Of a stretch of DNA of 13,797 nucleotides, positions 6,963-13,292 are shown in pieces; the stretch's first letter is position 1, and each line of letters opens with the position of its first letter. This stretch comes from an uncultured Oscillospiraceae bacterium (GTDB lineage Bacteria > Bacillota > Clostridia > Oscillospirales > Oscillospiraceae): the NCBI GenBank assembly GCA_900754515.1, contig CAAEDD010000145.1, positions 1 to 13,797 of the forward strand, given 5' to 3'. The notes beneath the pieces were generated by a model. It was not told the origin of the DNA and ran no database searches. It saw only the letters and a list, made by a program, of their open reading frames with translations. The position numbers and the translations under genes were made by a program.

Positions 6963-7571
6963 GTGAAGAGAGGACTTGAAGGGGTTTTGCTGCTTGTTCT
7001 GAGCTGTTTTGCCGTATGCGCCGTATGCGGCTGCGGCTCATTGGAGAGAAAATTTACAACAGTGGAAGCCGAGGTCGAGACGGATACGAAATCAATGCCG
7101 GCAGATCTGGGCCGCTATTGGTACGGTTACTGGTATCTCACAGACGCTGAAGGGGACTGGGGGCGTTTGAACGGCTACAGCTGGGATTGCTGCGGTGAAT
7201 TGAGCTCAGAGGCGGATGACCAGTCTCTGCTGTTGTGGGATGAGGACATGCCAAAGGACTATTACCTTGCCCGGATAGACTTTCAGTTTTCTGACGGAGA
7301 ATATATCTGCACCGGAGGAGAGTTCTTGGACATCAGTCTGGACAGGGGAGCGGCTGCAATAAAACTGGAGGAAAATGAGGGGCAGTTCCTGGAGATAAGC
7401 GGCGTCTACAGCGATGAGACTACAGGCAATTTTTACTATGTAATATGTCTCCGCCCCTGGGGGGACGAATGGCCTCAGGGCAAAAGCCGACCTTATTACT
7501 ACGAGCGTTGGTATCTGCCGAAACTAGAGGCGGGAGAAGACCCGCCGGATGCTATAGAGCCCTATAAATAA
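6963..7571 (+). CDS. Putative lipoprotein of unknown function with a WDCC motif
   Basis: A 202-residue protein starting at GTG 6963, only two bases after the preceding stop, so translation may be coupled. Residues 1-23 are a short basic start plus hydrophobic core. The lipobox-like VCGC places the lipidated cysteine at Cys24. The mature part is rich in Trp, Tyr and acidic residues: YWYGYWYLTD (52-61), YSWDCCGEL (72-80) and LLLWDEDM (89-96), then a beta-rich region with GGEFLDISL (118-126). I recall similar W-D-C-C / W-D-E-D patterns in small Clostridia lipoproteins, without known function. The two adjacent cysteines (77-78) could form a disulfide or bind metal, but this is speculation. Its place in the operon suggests it acts at the outer face of the membrane with the glycan produced by the two upstream proteins. 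Confidence 0.75.
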   Translation: MKRGLEGVLLLVLSCFAVCAVCGCGSLERKFTTVEAEVETDTKSMPADLGRYWYGYWYLTDAEGDWGRLNGYSWDCCGELSSEADDQSLLLWDEDMPKDYYLARIDFQFSDGEYICTGGEFLDISLDRGAAAIKLEENEGQFLEISGVYSDETTGNFYYVICLRPWGDEWPQGKSRPYYYERWYLPKLEAGEDPPDAIEPYK

Positions 7572-7580
7572 ATTAAACAG

Positions 7581-7614
7581 CAAGGCCGCGGAGAGTATTC
7601 ACTCCGCGGCCTTG
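7581..7614. terminator. Perfect 13-bp stem between convergent genes, probable bidirectional terminator
   Basis: CAAGGCCGCGGAG (7581-7593) and CTCCGCGGCCTTG (7602-7614) are perfect inverted arms around an 8-base loop. The stem lies 9 bases after the lipoprotein stop and 11 bases beyond the stop of the minus-strand XRE gene. On the minus strand it is followed by a T-rich stretch interrupted by other bases. The plus-strand side has almost no T-tract. It probably stops or blocks transcription from both sides, more efficiently on the minus strand. Confidence 0.75.
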
Positions 7615-7625
7615 ATGCTTCGCCG

Positions 7626-8390
7626 TCATTCATGTATCTTTGCAGTTATGTAAACTTGAACAAAAAGCCCCAGCACAAACACCGACAGGACAGCAGGAAG
7701 ATATGGGCCGATTTTCAGGTCGGGAAACCAGGTCCTTATTATAATGATCAAAACCATGAGAGCTACCTGGGCCCAACGGCACCAGCTGCGCAGCGCATTT
7801 AAAATGTGGGTCCAGTTACGGTTGCTGAAGCGAACTCCCACAAGATTGAACCTGAAAATACCGTCGCTGTAGGAACTGATAGAATTTTCATCGTAGTAAG
7901 CGGGCAGGCGATCCTTGACAAAAAAGGTAAAATAAACGCCGAAGAAAAAGCAAAGCCCAAGCATGGTCATGGTTCCTGAAGGAAGACTCTCGAGCCCTCC
8001 GGTAAAAAACAGATACGCAACTATGACCAAGCTGAAGCAGCTGCAGAAAATGAAAGCCAGTTTTGCTCGCCTGGAAGCGCCTCCTCTCTGAGGCAATTTC
8101 TCTCCGGAAAAGCTGATTGCCTTTTTTACTATGTTTTCCACCTGCTCCAGATCCTGAGGGGTATCGGCATTTATGCGGTGGCTTTCCAGCAATTCTGTGA
8201 CACTTACGCCCAGAGTTTGGGCCAGAGGCAGCAGCATACTCACATCCGGCAGGCTCAGGCCGCGCTCCCATTTGGAAACGGCTTTGTCGGATATGTTCAG
8301 CAGTTCCGCCAGTTGCTTCTGGGTATAATTTTTTTCCCTCCTCAGTTCAGCCACGAACCTGCCGAACTGGGCTTTATCAATTTCATACAT
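7626..8390 (-). CDS. XRE-family transcriptional regulator with membrane-spanning C-terminal half
   Basis: A 254-residue protein. Residues 8-66 are a Cro/C1-type helix-turn-helix (FVAELRREKNYTQKQLAELLNIS with recognition helix DKAVSKWERG), typical for DNA binding. After a charged linker (70-108) come four hydrophobic segments, at about 110-129, 140-158, 205-220 and 229-250. An intervening soluble stretch, RLPAYYDENSISSYSDGIFRF (161-181) followed by NRNWTHIL (190-197), belongs to a tail seen in many Clostridia XRE regulators. This implies a membrane-anchored regulator that may sense envelope or membrane state, but no ligand is known. ATG 8390 has GGGAGG 7 bases upstream. An in-frame extension to 8468 would run through the promoter and is rejected. 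It is convergent with the glycosyltransferase-like operon and divergent from the LacI-family gene. Its targets are unknown. Confidence 0.85.
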   Translation of the reverse strand: MYEIDKAQFGRFVAELRREKNYTQKQLAELLNISDKAVSKWERGLSLPDVSMLLPLAQTLGVSVTELLESHRINADTPQDLEQVENIVKKAISFSGEKLPQRGGASRRAKLAFIFCSCFSLVIVAYLFFTGGLESLPSGTMTMLGLCFFFGVYFTFFVKDRLPAYYDENSISSYSDGIFRFNLVGVRFSNRNWTHILNALRSWCRWAQVALMVLIIIIRTWFPDLKIGPYLPAVLSVFVLGLFVQVYITAKIHE

Positions 8391-8417
8391 GATTAGCCTC
8401 CCAAATGTTCTGGATAT

Positions 8418-8446
8418 ATCATATTCGCGCGGATAAAAAAATGCAA
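8418..8446 (-). promoter_or_regulatory. Promoter of the XRE regulator
   Basis: Read on the minus strand, TTGCAT (8446-8441) and TATGAT (8423-8418) are separated by exactly 17 bases. The predicted start near 8411 gives a leader of about 20 bases carrying the GGGAGG ribosome site. The position also supports ATG 8390 as the true start. Confidence 0.6.
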
Positions 8447-8560
8447 CCGACTGGCGGTAGAGTAGCAATAAAACAGCTTATCAGGGCGAGTATACCTGTG
8501 GTTTAATGGGGGCTGATGGCCAAGGCTTTAAGGTAGATTGCCAGTGACTCAAGTTAAGTT

Positions 8561-8578
8561 AATTTTTAAGTAAAAATT
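8561..8578. promoter_or_regulatory. AT-rich 18-bp inverted repeat upstream of the LacI-family gene promoter, candidate operator
   Basis: AATTTTTA (8561-8568) and TAAAAATT (8571-8578) are perfect 8-bp inverted arms around AG. The repeat lies 12 bases upstream of the -35 (8591). It lacks the central CG of classical LacI-family operators. It may serve autoregulation or control by the divergent XRE regulator, or be an UP-element-like AT tract. Confidence 0.4.
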
Positions 8579-8640
8579 TAGTAAAAAAAATTGACTTCAA
8601 AGGAGGGCTTGTTTATAATGAATTCAGATAATTTAGTAAA
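8575..8640. repeat. Pair of 11-bp direct repeats bracketing the lacI-like promoter
   Basis: AATTTAGTAAA occurs at 8575-8585 and again at 8630-8640, with the second copy starting 55 bases after the first. One copy sits just upstream of the -35 and the other just downstream of the predicted transcription start. Each contains the near-palindrome TTTA-G-TAAA. The arrangement could bind one regulator on both sides of the promoter. Confidence 0.4.
8591..8619 (+). promoter_or_regulatory. Near-consensus sigma-A promoter of the LacI-family gene
   Basis: TTGACT (8591-8596) and a perfect TATAAT (8614-8619) are spaced by 17 bases, one base short of full consensus. The predicted start near 8626 leaves a leader of about 35 bases with the ribosome site GGAGGAG (8650-8656). 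A promoter this strong in front of a regulator gene implies that it is normally held down, perhaps by its own product. Confidence 0.8.
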
Positions 8641-8661
8641 GCATGGCAGAGGAGGAGCGAA

Positions 8662-9639
8662 ATGGCAACAATCAAGGATGTAGCACAGGCAGCTCAGGTC
8701 TCTGCTGCGGCAGTGTCCCGAGTCCTCAACAAAGACGACAACATTTCCGTAAGCCCTGAAGTCAGGGCCCGTATCTTCCAGGCTGCCCACTCCCTGGGCT
8801 ATGTTTCTCCCAGGCAGCGCAAGGCTGCGGAGCACAAAAAGCATCTGGTCATTGGCGTGGCAGATTGGCGGGTTGTCCGGCCTGACAGGCATAATGTGCG
8901 CCTGTCATCCCTTTCCTGCCTAGTACAGATGATGACCGACGAGTATGAAGTAAGCTTTGTGCGTCTGGTTTTCGGACAGGTGCAGAGAGTGGATGGGGTC
9001 ATTGCCCTTGGTGTCTTTAACGAGGCTGAGGTGGATTTTCTCCGTTCTTTGTCCTTTGCCATCGTTTTTGTAAATTCCGACCAGCAGAGCTATGAATTCG
9101 ACCAGGTTCAGGTGGACTTTGATTTGGGCATGGAGCAGGTTATCAGCTATCTGCTGGATAAAAAGCAGTACACCGGTGTGGGCTATATAGGCGGTATATA
9201 CGACGGGGTGAACGGACGCATAGGCGGCCACCGTCTTGCAGCCATGCAGCGCATACTGGAAAACAGAGGGGCATACGACCCCGAGCTTTTCCATGTGGGA
9301 GATATGAGCAAGGAGAGCGGCTATGCACTGGCCAAAAAGGCAGTGGAGGAAGACGCTCTTGCCGAGGCCATGCTCCTGGGCAGCGACGAGGTTGCAGAAG
9401 GCGCTCTGGAGGCGTTCAGGGAACTGGGCGTTCGTATACCGAAAGATGTGGCCGTTATCATATACCAGGATGTGCAGACTCTGGAGAGCAAGTGGCCAAC
9501 CGGTACCTGCCTTGAGATGTATCCGGACTATGTATGGGAAAACGCTCTGGAGCTGCTCTTTGGCCGCATCAGGCAGAAGCGCAGTCAGGCAGTAACGGTG
9601 ATGGTGCCGACACACCTGAAAATTGGAGACACTGCTTGA
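8662..9639 (+). CDS. LacI-family transcriptional regulator
   Basis: A 325-residue regulator of the LacI/GalR family. The N-terminal helix-turn-helix and hinge are clear: ATIKDVAQAAQVSAAAVSRV (2-21), with the DNA-contacting AAAVSRVLN in place of the more usual ATVSRVLN, and hinge LGYVSPRQRKA (45-55). Residues 62-325 form the periplasmic-binding-protein-like ligand domain, with HLVIGVADW (61-69), DGVIALGVF (111-119), GVGYIGGIYDGVNGRIG (172-188), SDEVAEGALEAFRELGVRIPKDVAVI (241-266) and a typical C-terminal end. Such proteins sense small molecules, most often sugars, sugar derivatives or purine bases. Its strong promoter, and the transporter 86 bases downstream on the same strand, make that transporter its likely target. 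The ATG has GGAGGAG 5 bases upstream. The effector cannot be read from the sequence. Confidence 0.93.
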   Translation: MATIKDVAQAAQVSAAAVSRVLNKDDNISVSPEVRARIFQAAHSLGYVSPRQRKAAEHKKHLVIGVADWRVVRPDRHNVRLSSLSCLVQMMTDEYEVSFVRLVFGQVQRVDGVIALGVFNEAEVDFLRSLSFAIVFVNSDQQSYEFDQVQVDFDLGMEQVISYLLDKKQYTGVGYIGGIYDGVNGRIGGHRLAAMQRILENRGAYDPELFHVGDMSKESGYALAKKAVEEDALAEAMLLGSDEVAEGALEAFRELGVRIPKDVAVIIYQDVQTLESKWPTGTCLEMYPDYVWENALELLFGRIRQKRSQAVTVMVPTHLKIGDTA

Positions 9640-9650
9640 ATTCCCCTTTA

Positions 9651-9680
9651 TTGATTGCAAGAGAATGACTCTCTTACAAT
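9651..9680 (+). promoter_or_regulatory. Promoter with embedded palindromic operator for the transporter operon
   Basis: TTGATT (9651-9656) and TACAAT (9675-9680) are 18 bases apart. The spacer holds a near-palindrome: TTGCAAGAGA (9655-9664) and TCTCTTACAA (9670-9679) are inverted arms with one mismatch around 5 bases, overlapping both promoter elements. A regulator bound here would block RNA polymerase. The LacI-family product encoded just upstream is the obvious candidate. The structure has no T-tract, so I do not read it as a terminator of the regulator gene. Confidence 0.55.
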
Positions 9681-9725
9681 AGATAAATATTGGTAACTTT
9701 GTATGCAACAGAAGGAGGAAAAAGT

Positions 9726-10817
9726 ATGAAAAAAATAGTGGCTCTCCTGTTGGTGAGCGTACTGTGCGTTGGTCTGCTATGCGGCTGCGGCCAGAGCGCC
9801 GAGCCTGAGACCAATGCGGAAGCTCCAGAGGCAGCCGGTACCGAGACCAGCACACCCGAAGCGGAAAACATTGCCATTGACACCCTGCGCGTCGCTTTTG
9901 TTCCCTCCCGTGAACCCGATGAGATAATCACTGCTACCGAACCCCTGAAGGAACTGCTCACCGCTGAGCTTGCCAAGCTGGGTTATGATGTGGGAACAGT
10001 GGACATCACCGTTGGTACAAGCTACGAGGCCGTTGGTGAAGCTCTGTCAGCCGGTACGGCAGATGTGGGACTTATACCCGGCGGCACCTACGTCCTGTAT
10101 GACGACGGCTGTGATGTACTGCTTACCGCCACCCGTGACGGCCTGTCCATTGATTCCGACAGCGCCAAGGACTGGAATGACAACGCACCCACCGAGCCCA
10201 CCACCGAGCAGGTCACCAGCTACCGTGCGCTGATGATAGCCGGACCCTCCGAGAAGGGCAAAGAGTTGGCTGACAAGGTCAATGCCGGCGAAGAGCTGAC
10301 CTGGGAAGACGTGAGCAGCGCCAACTGGAGCGTTGCCAACTCCTCTTCTCCCGCAGGATATATTTACCCATCCCTGTGGCTTCAGGAGAACTTCGGCAAG
10401 AACATTACCGAGCTTCCCCACGCCGTCCAGTCCGACTCCTACGGCAGTGCCTTTGCCCGTCTGGCCTCCGGTCAGGTGGATGTGCTGTGCACCTATGCCG
10501 ATGCACGCCGTGACTATGAGGACGAGTGGACGGGCGAGTATGCCATGACAAACAGCATCTGGGACGACACCGCAGTGATCGGCGTCACTCCAGCCATCTA
10601 CAACGACACCATCAGCGTCAGCAAGACTTCGCCCATCATGGACGATGCCTTTAAGGCCGCTCTCTCCGAGGCATTCATTAATATTGGAAACACCGAGGAA
10701 GGCAAGGCCGTTATCGCCATTTACAGCCACAACGGCTATCTGCCTGCCCAGTCCTCCGATTACGATTCCGAGCGGGCCGCTCAGGAGATGATACAGTCCC
10801 TCAACAGCGCAGGCTGA
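9726..10817 (+). CDS. phnD: Phosphate/phosphonate-family ABC transporter substrate-binding lipoprotein (PhnD-like)
   Basis: A 363-residue extracytoplasmic binding protein. Residues 1-20 form a lipoprotein signal with lipobox LCGC, placing the lipid anchor at Cys21. A flexible Ala/Glu/Pro/Thr-rich linker (22-52) follows. The binding domain starts at LRVAFVPSREPDEI (54-67). It shows the PhnD-type order TADVGLIPGGTYVLY (111-125), SYRALMIAG (165-173), the Ser-rich SSSPAGYIYP (206-215), expected to hold the phosphoryl group, and ASGQVDVLCTYADARRDYE (247-265). Known relatives bind phosphonates, phosphite or phosphate, so the ligand here is probably a phosphorus compound but need not be a phosphonate. 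ATG 9726 has GAAGGAGG 7 or more bases upstream. Codons are noticeably richer in C-ending forms than in neighbouring genes, consistent with high expression. A long hairpin separates it from the ATPase gene. Confidence 0.88.
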   Translation: MKKIVALLLVSVLCVGLLCGCGQSAEPETNAEAPEAAGTETSTPEAENIAIDTLRVAFVPSREPDEIITATEPLKELLTAELAKLGYDVGTVDITVGTSYEAVGEALSAGTADVGLIPGGTYVLYDDGCDVLLTATRDGLSIDSDSAKDWNDNAPTEPTTEQVTSYRALMIAGPSEKGKELADKVNAGEELTWEDVSSANWSVANSSSPAGYIYPSLWLQENFGKNITELPHAVQSDSYGSAFARLASGQVDVLCTYADARRDYEDEWTGEYAMTNSIWDDTAVIGVTPAIYNDTISVSKTSPIMDDAFKAALSEAFINIGNTEEGKAVIAIYSHNGYLPAQSSDYDSERAAQEMIQSLNSAG

Positions 10818-10840
10818 TTACAGTCAAATACATATCTCTG

Positions 10841-10876
10841 AATGAGGGAGGGAGCCCTGGGCTTTCCTCCCTCATT
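10841..10876 (+). promoter_or_regulatory. Long intercistronic hairpin after the binding-protein gene
   Basis: AATGAGGGAGG (10841-10851) and CCTCCCTCATT (10866-10876) are perfect 11-bp arms. The region between them adds an AGCC/GGCT inner stem. Only three T residues follow, so full termination is unlikely. In ABC transporter operons such a hairpin often protects the upstream binding-protein mRNA or causes partial read-through. That would give more binding protein than membrane components. Confidence 0.65.
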
Positions 10877-10896
10877 TGGAATGGAGAGATGCAACA

Positions 10897-11649
10897 ATGA
10901 TTGAATTTAAAAATGTGAGCAAGCGCTACCCCAACGGCTTCGAGGCTCTGAAGAATATTAATCTTACAATAGAGCAGGGAGAGTTCGTGGCAATTATCGG
11001 ACTTTCCGGAGCAGGAAAGTCTACCTTGATACGCACCATAAACCGCATGCATGACATTACCTCAGGCAGCCTCACCGTGGACGGAACGGACGTAATGAGT
11101 CTGCATGGCAAGAGTCTGCGCGCTTTCCGTCGGAAAATAGGCATGATATTTCAGTCCTTTAATCTTATTACCCGCACCACGGTGATAAAAAATGTGCTCA
11201 CGGCTTTCGTGCCTGACTTGCCCTGGTGGAGGGCCACTTTCGGCGTATTTACGAGGGAGGAAAAGATGAAGGCTCTGGAATCGCTGGATAAGGTGGGTAT
11301 ACTTGACAAGGCCTTTGTTCGGGCCGATCAGCTCTCCGGCGGCCAGCAGCAGAGAGTTGCCCTGGCTCGCACCCTGGCTCAGAATCCCCAAATAATTCTG
11401 GCAGACGAACCGGTGGCCGCTTTGGATCCGGTGACAGCAAAGCAGGTAATGGATGATTTTAAGCGCATCAATAAGGACATGAATATCAGCGTGCTTATAA
11501 ATATCCACCATGTGGAACTGGCTCTCCAATATGCCGACCGGGTAGTGGGTATAAGGGCCGGGGAGATAGTGTACGATGGCCCGGTGGACAAGGTGGACCA
11601 GCAGGTACTGGACTCCATATATCAGGGCAGACAGGAGGAGACGGTATGA
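10897..11649 (+). CDS. phnC: Phosphonate-family ABC transporter ATP-binding protein (PhnC-like)
   Basis: A 250-residue cytoplasmic ATPase that powers the importer. All nucleotide-binding motifs are present: Walker A GLSGAGKST (35-43), Q-loop glutamine in IFQSFNL (about 86), signature LSGGQQQR (146-153), Walker B IILADEP (166-172), D-loop AALDP (174-178) and the H-loop INIHHVEL (202-209). The segment between the Q-loop and the signature (LTAFVPDLPWWRATFGVFTREEK, 101-123) is the insertion typical of PhnC proteins. ATG 10897 is preceded by GGAGAG at 10883-10888. A TTG at 10876 would fall in the hairpin arm and is unlikely. The stop overlaps the start of the first permease gene (ATGA at 11646-11649), indicating translational coupling. 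Confidence 0.92.
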   Translation: MIEFKNVSKRYPNGFEALKNINLTIEQGEFVAIIGLSGAGKSTLIRTINRMHDITSGSLTVDGTDVMSLHGKSLRAFRRKIGMIFQSFNLITRTTVIKNVLTAFVPDLPWWRATFGVFTREEKMKALESLDKVGILDKAFVRADQLSGGQQQRVALARTLAQNPQIILADEPVAALDPVTAKQVMDDFKRINKDMNISVLINIHHVELALQYADRVVGIRAGEIVYDGPVDKVDQQVLDSIYQGRQEETV

Positions 11650-12467
11650 GCCTGTATGACAAGATCTTCCCTCCAAAGACTCTGCCCCTGTCCAACGGCA
11701 AACAGGTAAAAAAACCCCGCTCCAGGGCACCGCTGATCGTTCTGGTGTTTGTTGTCATGTCCGCTGTCTCCATTGAAGTCACAGGTTTTGACATGTCCGT
11801 GCTGATCAGTCGGATCAAAGAGTTCTTTGTAATTCTTGATGACATGATACCGCCGCGCTGGGACTATATGCCCCAAATCTGGAAACCCCTGTTCGACACC
11901 ATAAAAATGTCCCTGCTGGGTTCATTCATAGGTTCGGTACTGGTGGTGCCTTTTGCCATGCTGGCCTCCACCAACATTATACATAACAGGCTGGTTGTAG
12001 CCTCCATGCGGCTGCTGCTGAGTATCATCCGCACGCTGCCCACACTGGTCTCTGCTCTTATTGCCACCTATATCTTTGGTCTGGGTACACTGGCAGGTAC
12101 CACGGCCATTGCGATTTTCACTTTTGCCTATATCGGCAAGATACTTTATGAGGAAATAGAGACGGTGGACATGGGGCCATTTGAGGCCATGGAAGCCATG
12201 GGCGCCACAAAGTCCAGGGCCTTTATCAGCGCTATTGTCCCTCAGGTGCTGCCCTCATATCTGTCCAACTGTCTGTTCTGTTTTGAGGGCAACGTGCGCT
12301 ATGCCTCTATCCTAGGCTACGTTGGCGCCGGAGGTCTGGGCCTCATACTCAACGAGAAAATCGGATGGCGGGAATATTCCAGCGTGGGTATGATACTGTT
12401 GGCTCTGTTTGTGACCGTGTTCATCATAGAGACTATAAGCCGGGCAGCCAGGAAAAGGCTGGTATAA
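11646..12467 (+). CDS. phnE: Phosphonate-family ABC transporter permease 1 (PhnE-like)
   Basis: A 273-residue inner-membrane permease. After a basic cytoplasmic start (1-28), hydrophobic segments lie at about 29-46, 86-110, 120-145, 148-166, 203-215 and 245-262. The cytoplasmic coupling (EAA) loop is EAMEAMGATKSRAFISAIVPQ (180-200), which docks to the ATPase. It is followed by the PhnE-typical YASILGYVGAGGLG (219-232). Length and motif spacing match the family. The ATG overlaps the ATPase stop, and the ribosome site AGGAGGAG lies inside the ATPase gene. Together with the next gene it should form a permease heterodimer. Confidence 0.9.
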   Translation: MSLYDKIFPPKTLPLSNGKQVKKPRSRAPLIVLVFVVMSAVSIEVTGFDMSVLISRIKEFFVILDDMIPPRWDYMPQIWKPLFDTIKMSLLGSFIGSVLVVPFAMLASTNIIHNRLVVASMRLLLSIIRTLPTLVSALIATYIFGLGTLAGTTAIAIFTFAYIGKILYEEIETVDMGPFEAMEAMGATKSRAFISAIVPQVLPSYLSNCLFCFEGNVRYASILGYVGAGGLGLILNEKIGWREYSSVGMILLALFVTVFIIETISRAARKRLV

Positions 12468-12481
12468 GGAGACTTACTGCA

Positions 12482-13291
12482 ATGGATAAATGTATACAGC
12501 AGGCCTATGACCAGCGGCCGAAGCCCTGGGTTTTTGAATTGTCCGTAACTTTGGTGGTGCTTGGACTGCTCATATGGAGCGGCACTGCCGTAGAGACGGC
12601 AGGCACGACTCAAAGCGGCGCAAAAATTGCAGCAAATATCCTGTCCGGAATTTTTCATCCCGATACCGGACTGCTTTTTAATCTCACAAAGCAGGGTGTG
12701 CTTTATCTGCTGTTGGAGACTATGTGCATCGCCTTCCTGGGCACTGTAGTTGGTGCCATAATTTCCATACCCCTGGCCTTCATATCCGCCTCAAACCTGA
12801 CGCCAAAGCCAGTGGCATTCATTGGCCGAATAATCATTATGGCAATACGCACCGTGCCCGCTTTTGTCTACGGCCTTATGTTCATTCGTGTTACCGGTCC
12901 CGGAGCCTTTGCCGGACTTCTCACAATGTCATTGTGCTCTGTGGGCATGGTTAGCAAAATGTACATAGAGGCAATAGAAGATCTGGACGTGCGGGTGCTG
13001 GAATCACTGGATGCGGCAGGATGCACCACCTGGCAGAAGATCCGCTACGGTATTTTGCCCCAGCTTATGCCAAACTTCGCCTCAACAGCCATATACCGCT
13101 TCGACATCAATCTGAGAGACGCCACAGTGCTGGGCCTGGTGGGAGCCGGCGGCATAGGTGCGCCTTTGATCTTCGCCATGAACGCCTACCGCTGGGAGGA
13201 AGCAGGAGCAATCCTCACCGGGCTTATTGTGCTGGTACTCATAGTGGAGTGGATATCTACAAAGATAAGAGTAAAACTGGCAAGAGGCTGA
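12482..13291 (+). CDS. phnE: Phosphonate-family ABC transporter permease 2 (PhnE-like)
   Basis: A 269-residue second permease, paralogous to permease 1. It has hydrophobic segments at about 19-36, 75-101, 113-133, 142-158, 215-232 and 242-258. The EAA loop is ESLDAAGCTTWQKIRYGILPQ (174-194), and the family motif ATVLGLVGAGGIG (214-226) follows. Relative to permease 1 it has a longer outside loop (about 37-72). I chose ATG 12482: AGGAG (12467-12471) stands 10 bases upstream, overlapping the stop of permease 1. Upstream in-frame starts would fall inside permease 1. Pairs of PhnE proteins are common in Bacillota and are thought to replace a homodimer with a heterodimer. The nucleotidase gene starts one base after its stop. 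Confidence 0.9.
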   Translation: MDKCIQQAYDQRPKPWVFELSVTLVVLGLLIWSGTAVETAGTTQSGAKIAANILSGIFHPDTGLLFNLTKQGVLYLLLETMCIAFLGTVVGAIISIPLAFISASNLTPKPVAFIGRIIIMAIRTVPAFVYGLMFIRVTGPGAFAGLLTMSLCSVGMVSKMYIEAIEDLDVRVLESLDAAGCTTWQKIRYGILPQLMPNFASTAIYRFDINLRDATVLGLVGAGGIGAPLIFAMNAYRWEEAGAILTGLIVLVLIVEWISTKIRVKLARG

Positions 13292-13292
13292 T

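Noticed and set aside
5443..7571. Phage-type serotype-conversion cassette (gtrA-gtrB-gtrII)
   Set aside because: Only a GtrII-like gene is present. No GtrA, GtrB, integrase or attachment site is visible, and the flanks are ordinary chromosomal genes.
8391..8468. N-terminal extension of the XRE regulator to a start at 8468
   Set aside because: It would translate the well-spaced promoter at 8418-8446. The ATG at 8390 has an excellent ribosome site and gives a standard HTH N-terminus.
8447..8560. A small gene or RNA in the middle of the divergent control region
   Set aside because: I see no open frame with a ribosome site and no strong stem with a T-tract there. It appears to be plain spacer sequence.
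9655..9679. Terminator of the LacI-family gene
   Set aside because: The arms are AT-rich, no T-tract follows, and the structure overlaps both elements of a promoter. An operator is the better reading.
8920..9855. Minus-strand open frame (about 311 codons) opposite the LacI-family gene
   Set aside because: It overlaps the well-supported LacI gene, the transporter promoter and the start of the binding-protein gene. The product shows no recognisable domain.
10047..10730. Long open frame on the minus strand (about 227 codons) opposite the binding-protein gene
   Set aside because: It lies fully inside a clear PhnD-like gene whose strong codon bias removes stops on the other strand. It has no ribosome site and a low-complexity Gly/Val-rich product.
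11062..11730. Minus-strand open frame (about 222 codons) opposite the ATPase gene
   Set aside because: The plus strand encodes all ABC ATPase motifs here. The minus-strand product has no domain and no ribosome site.
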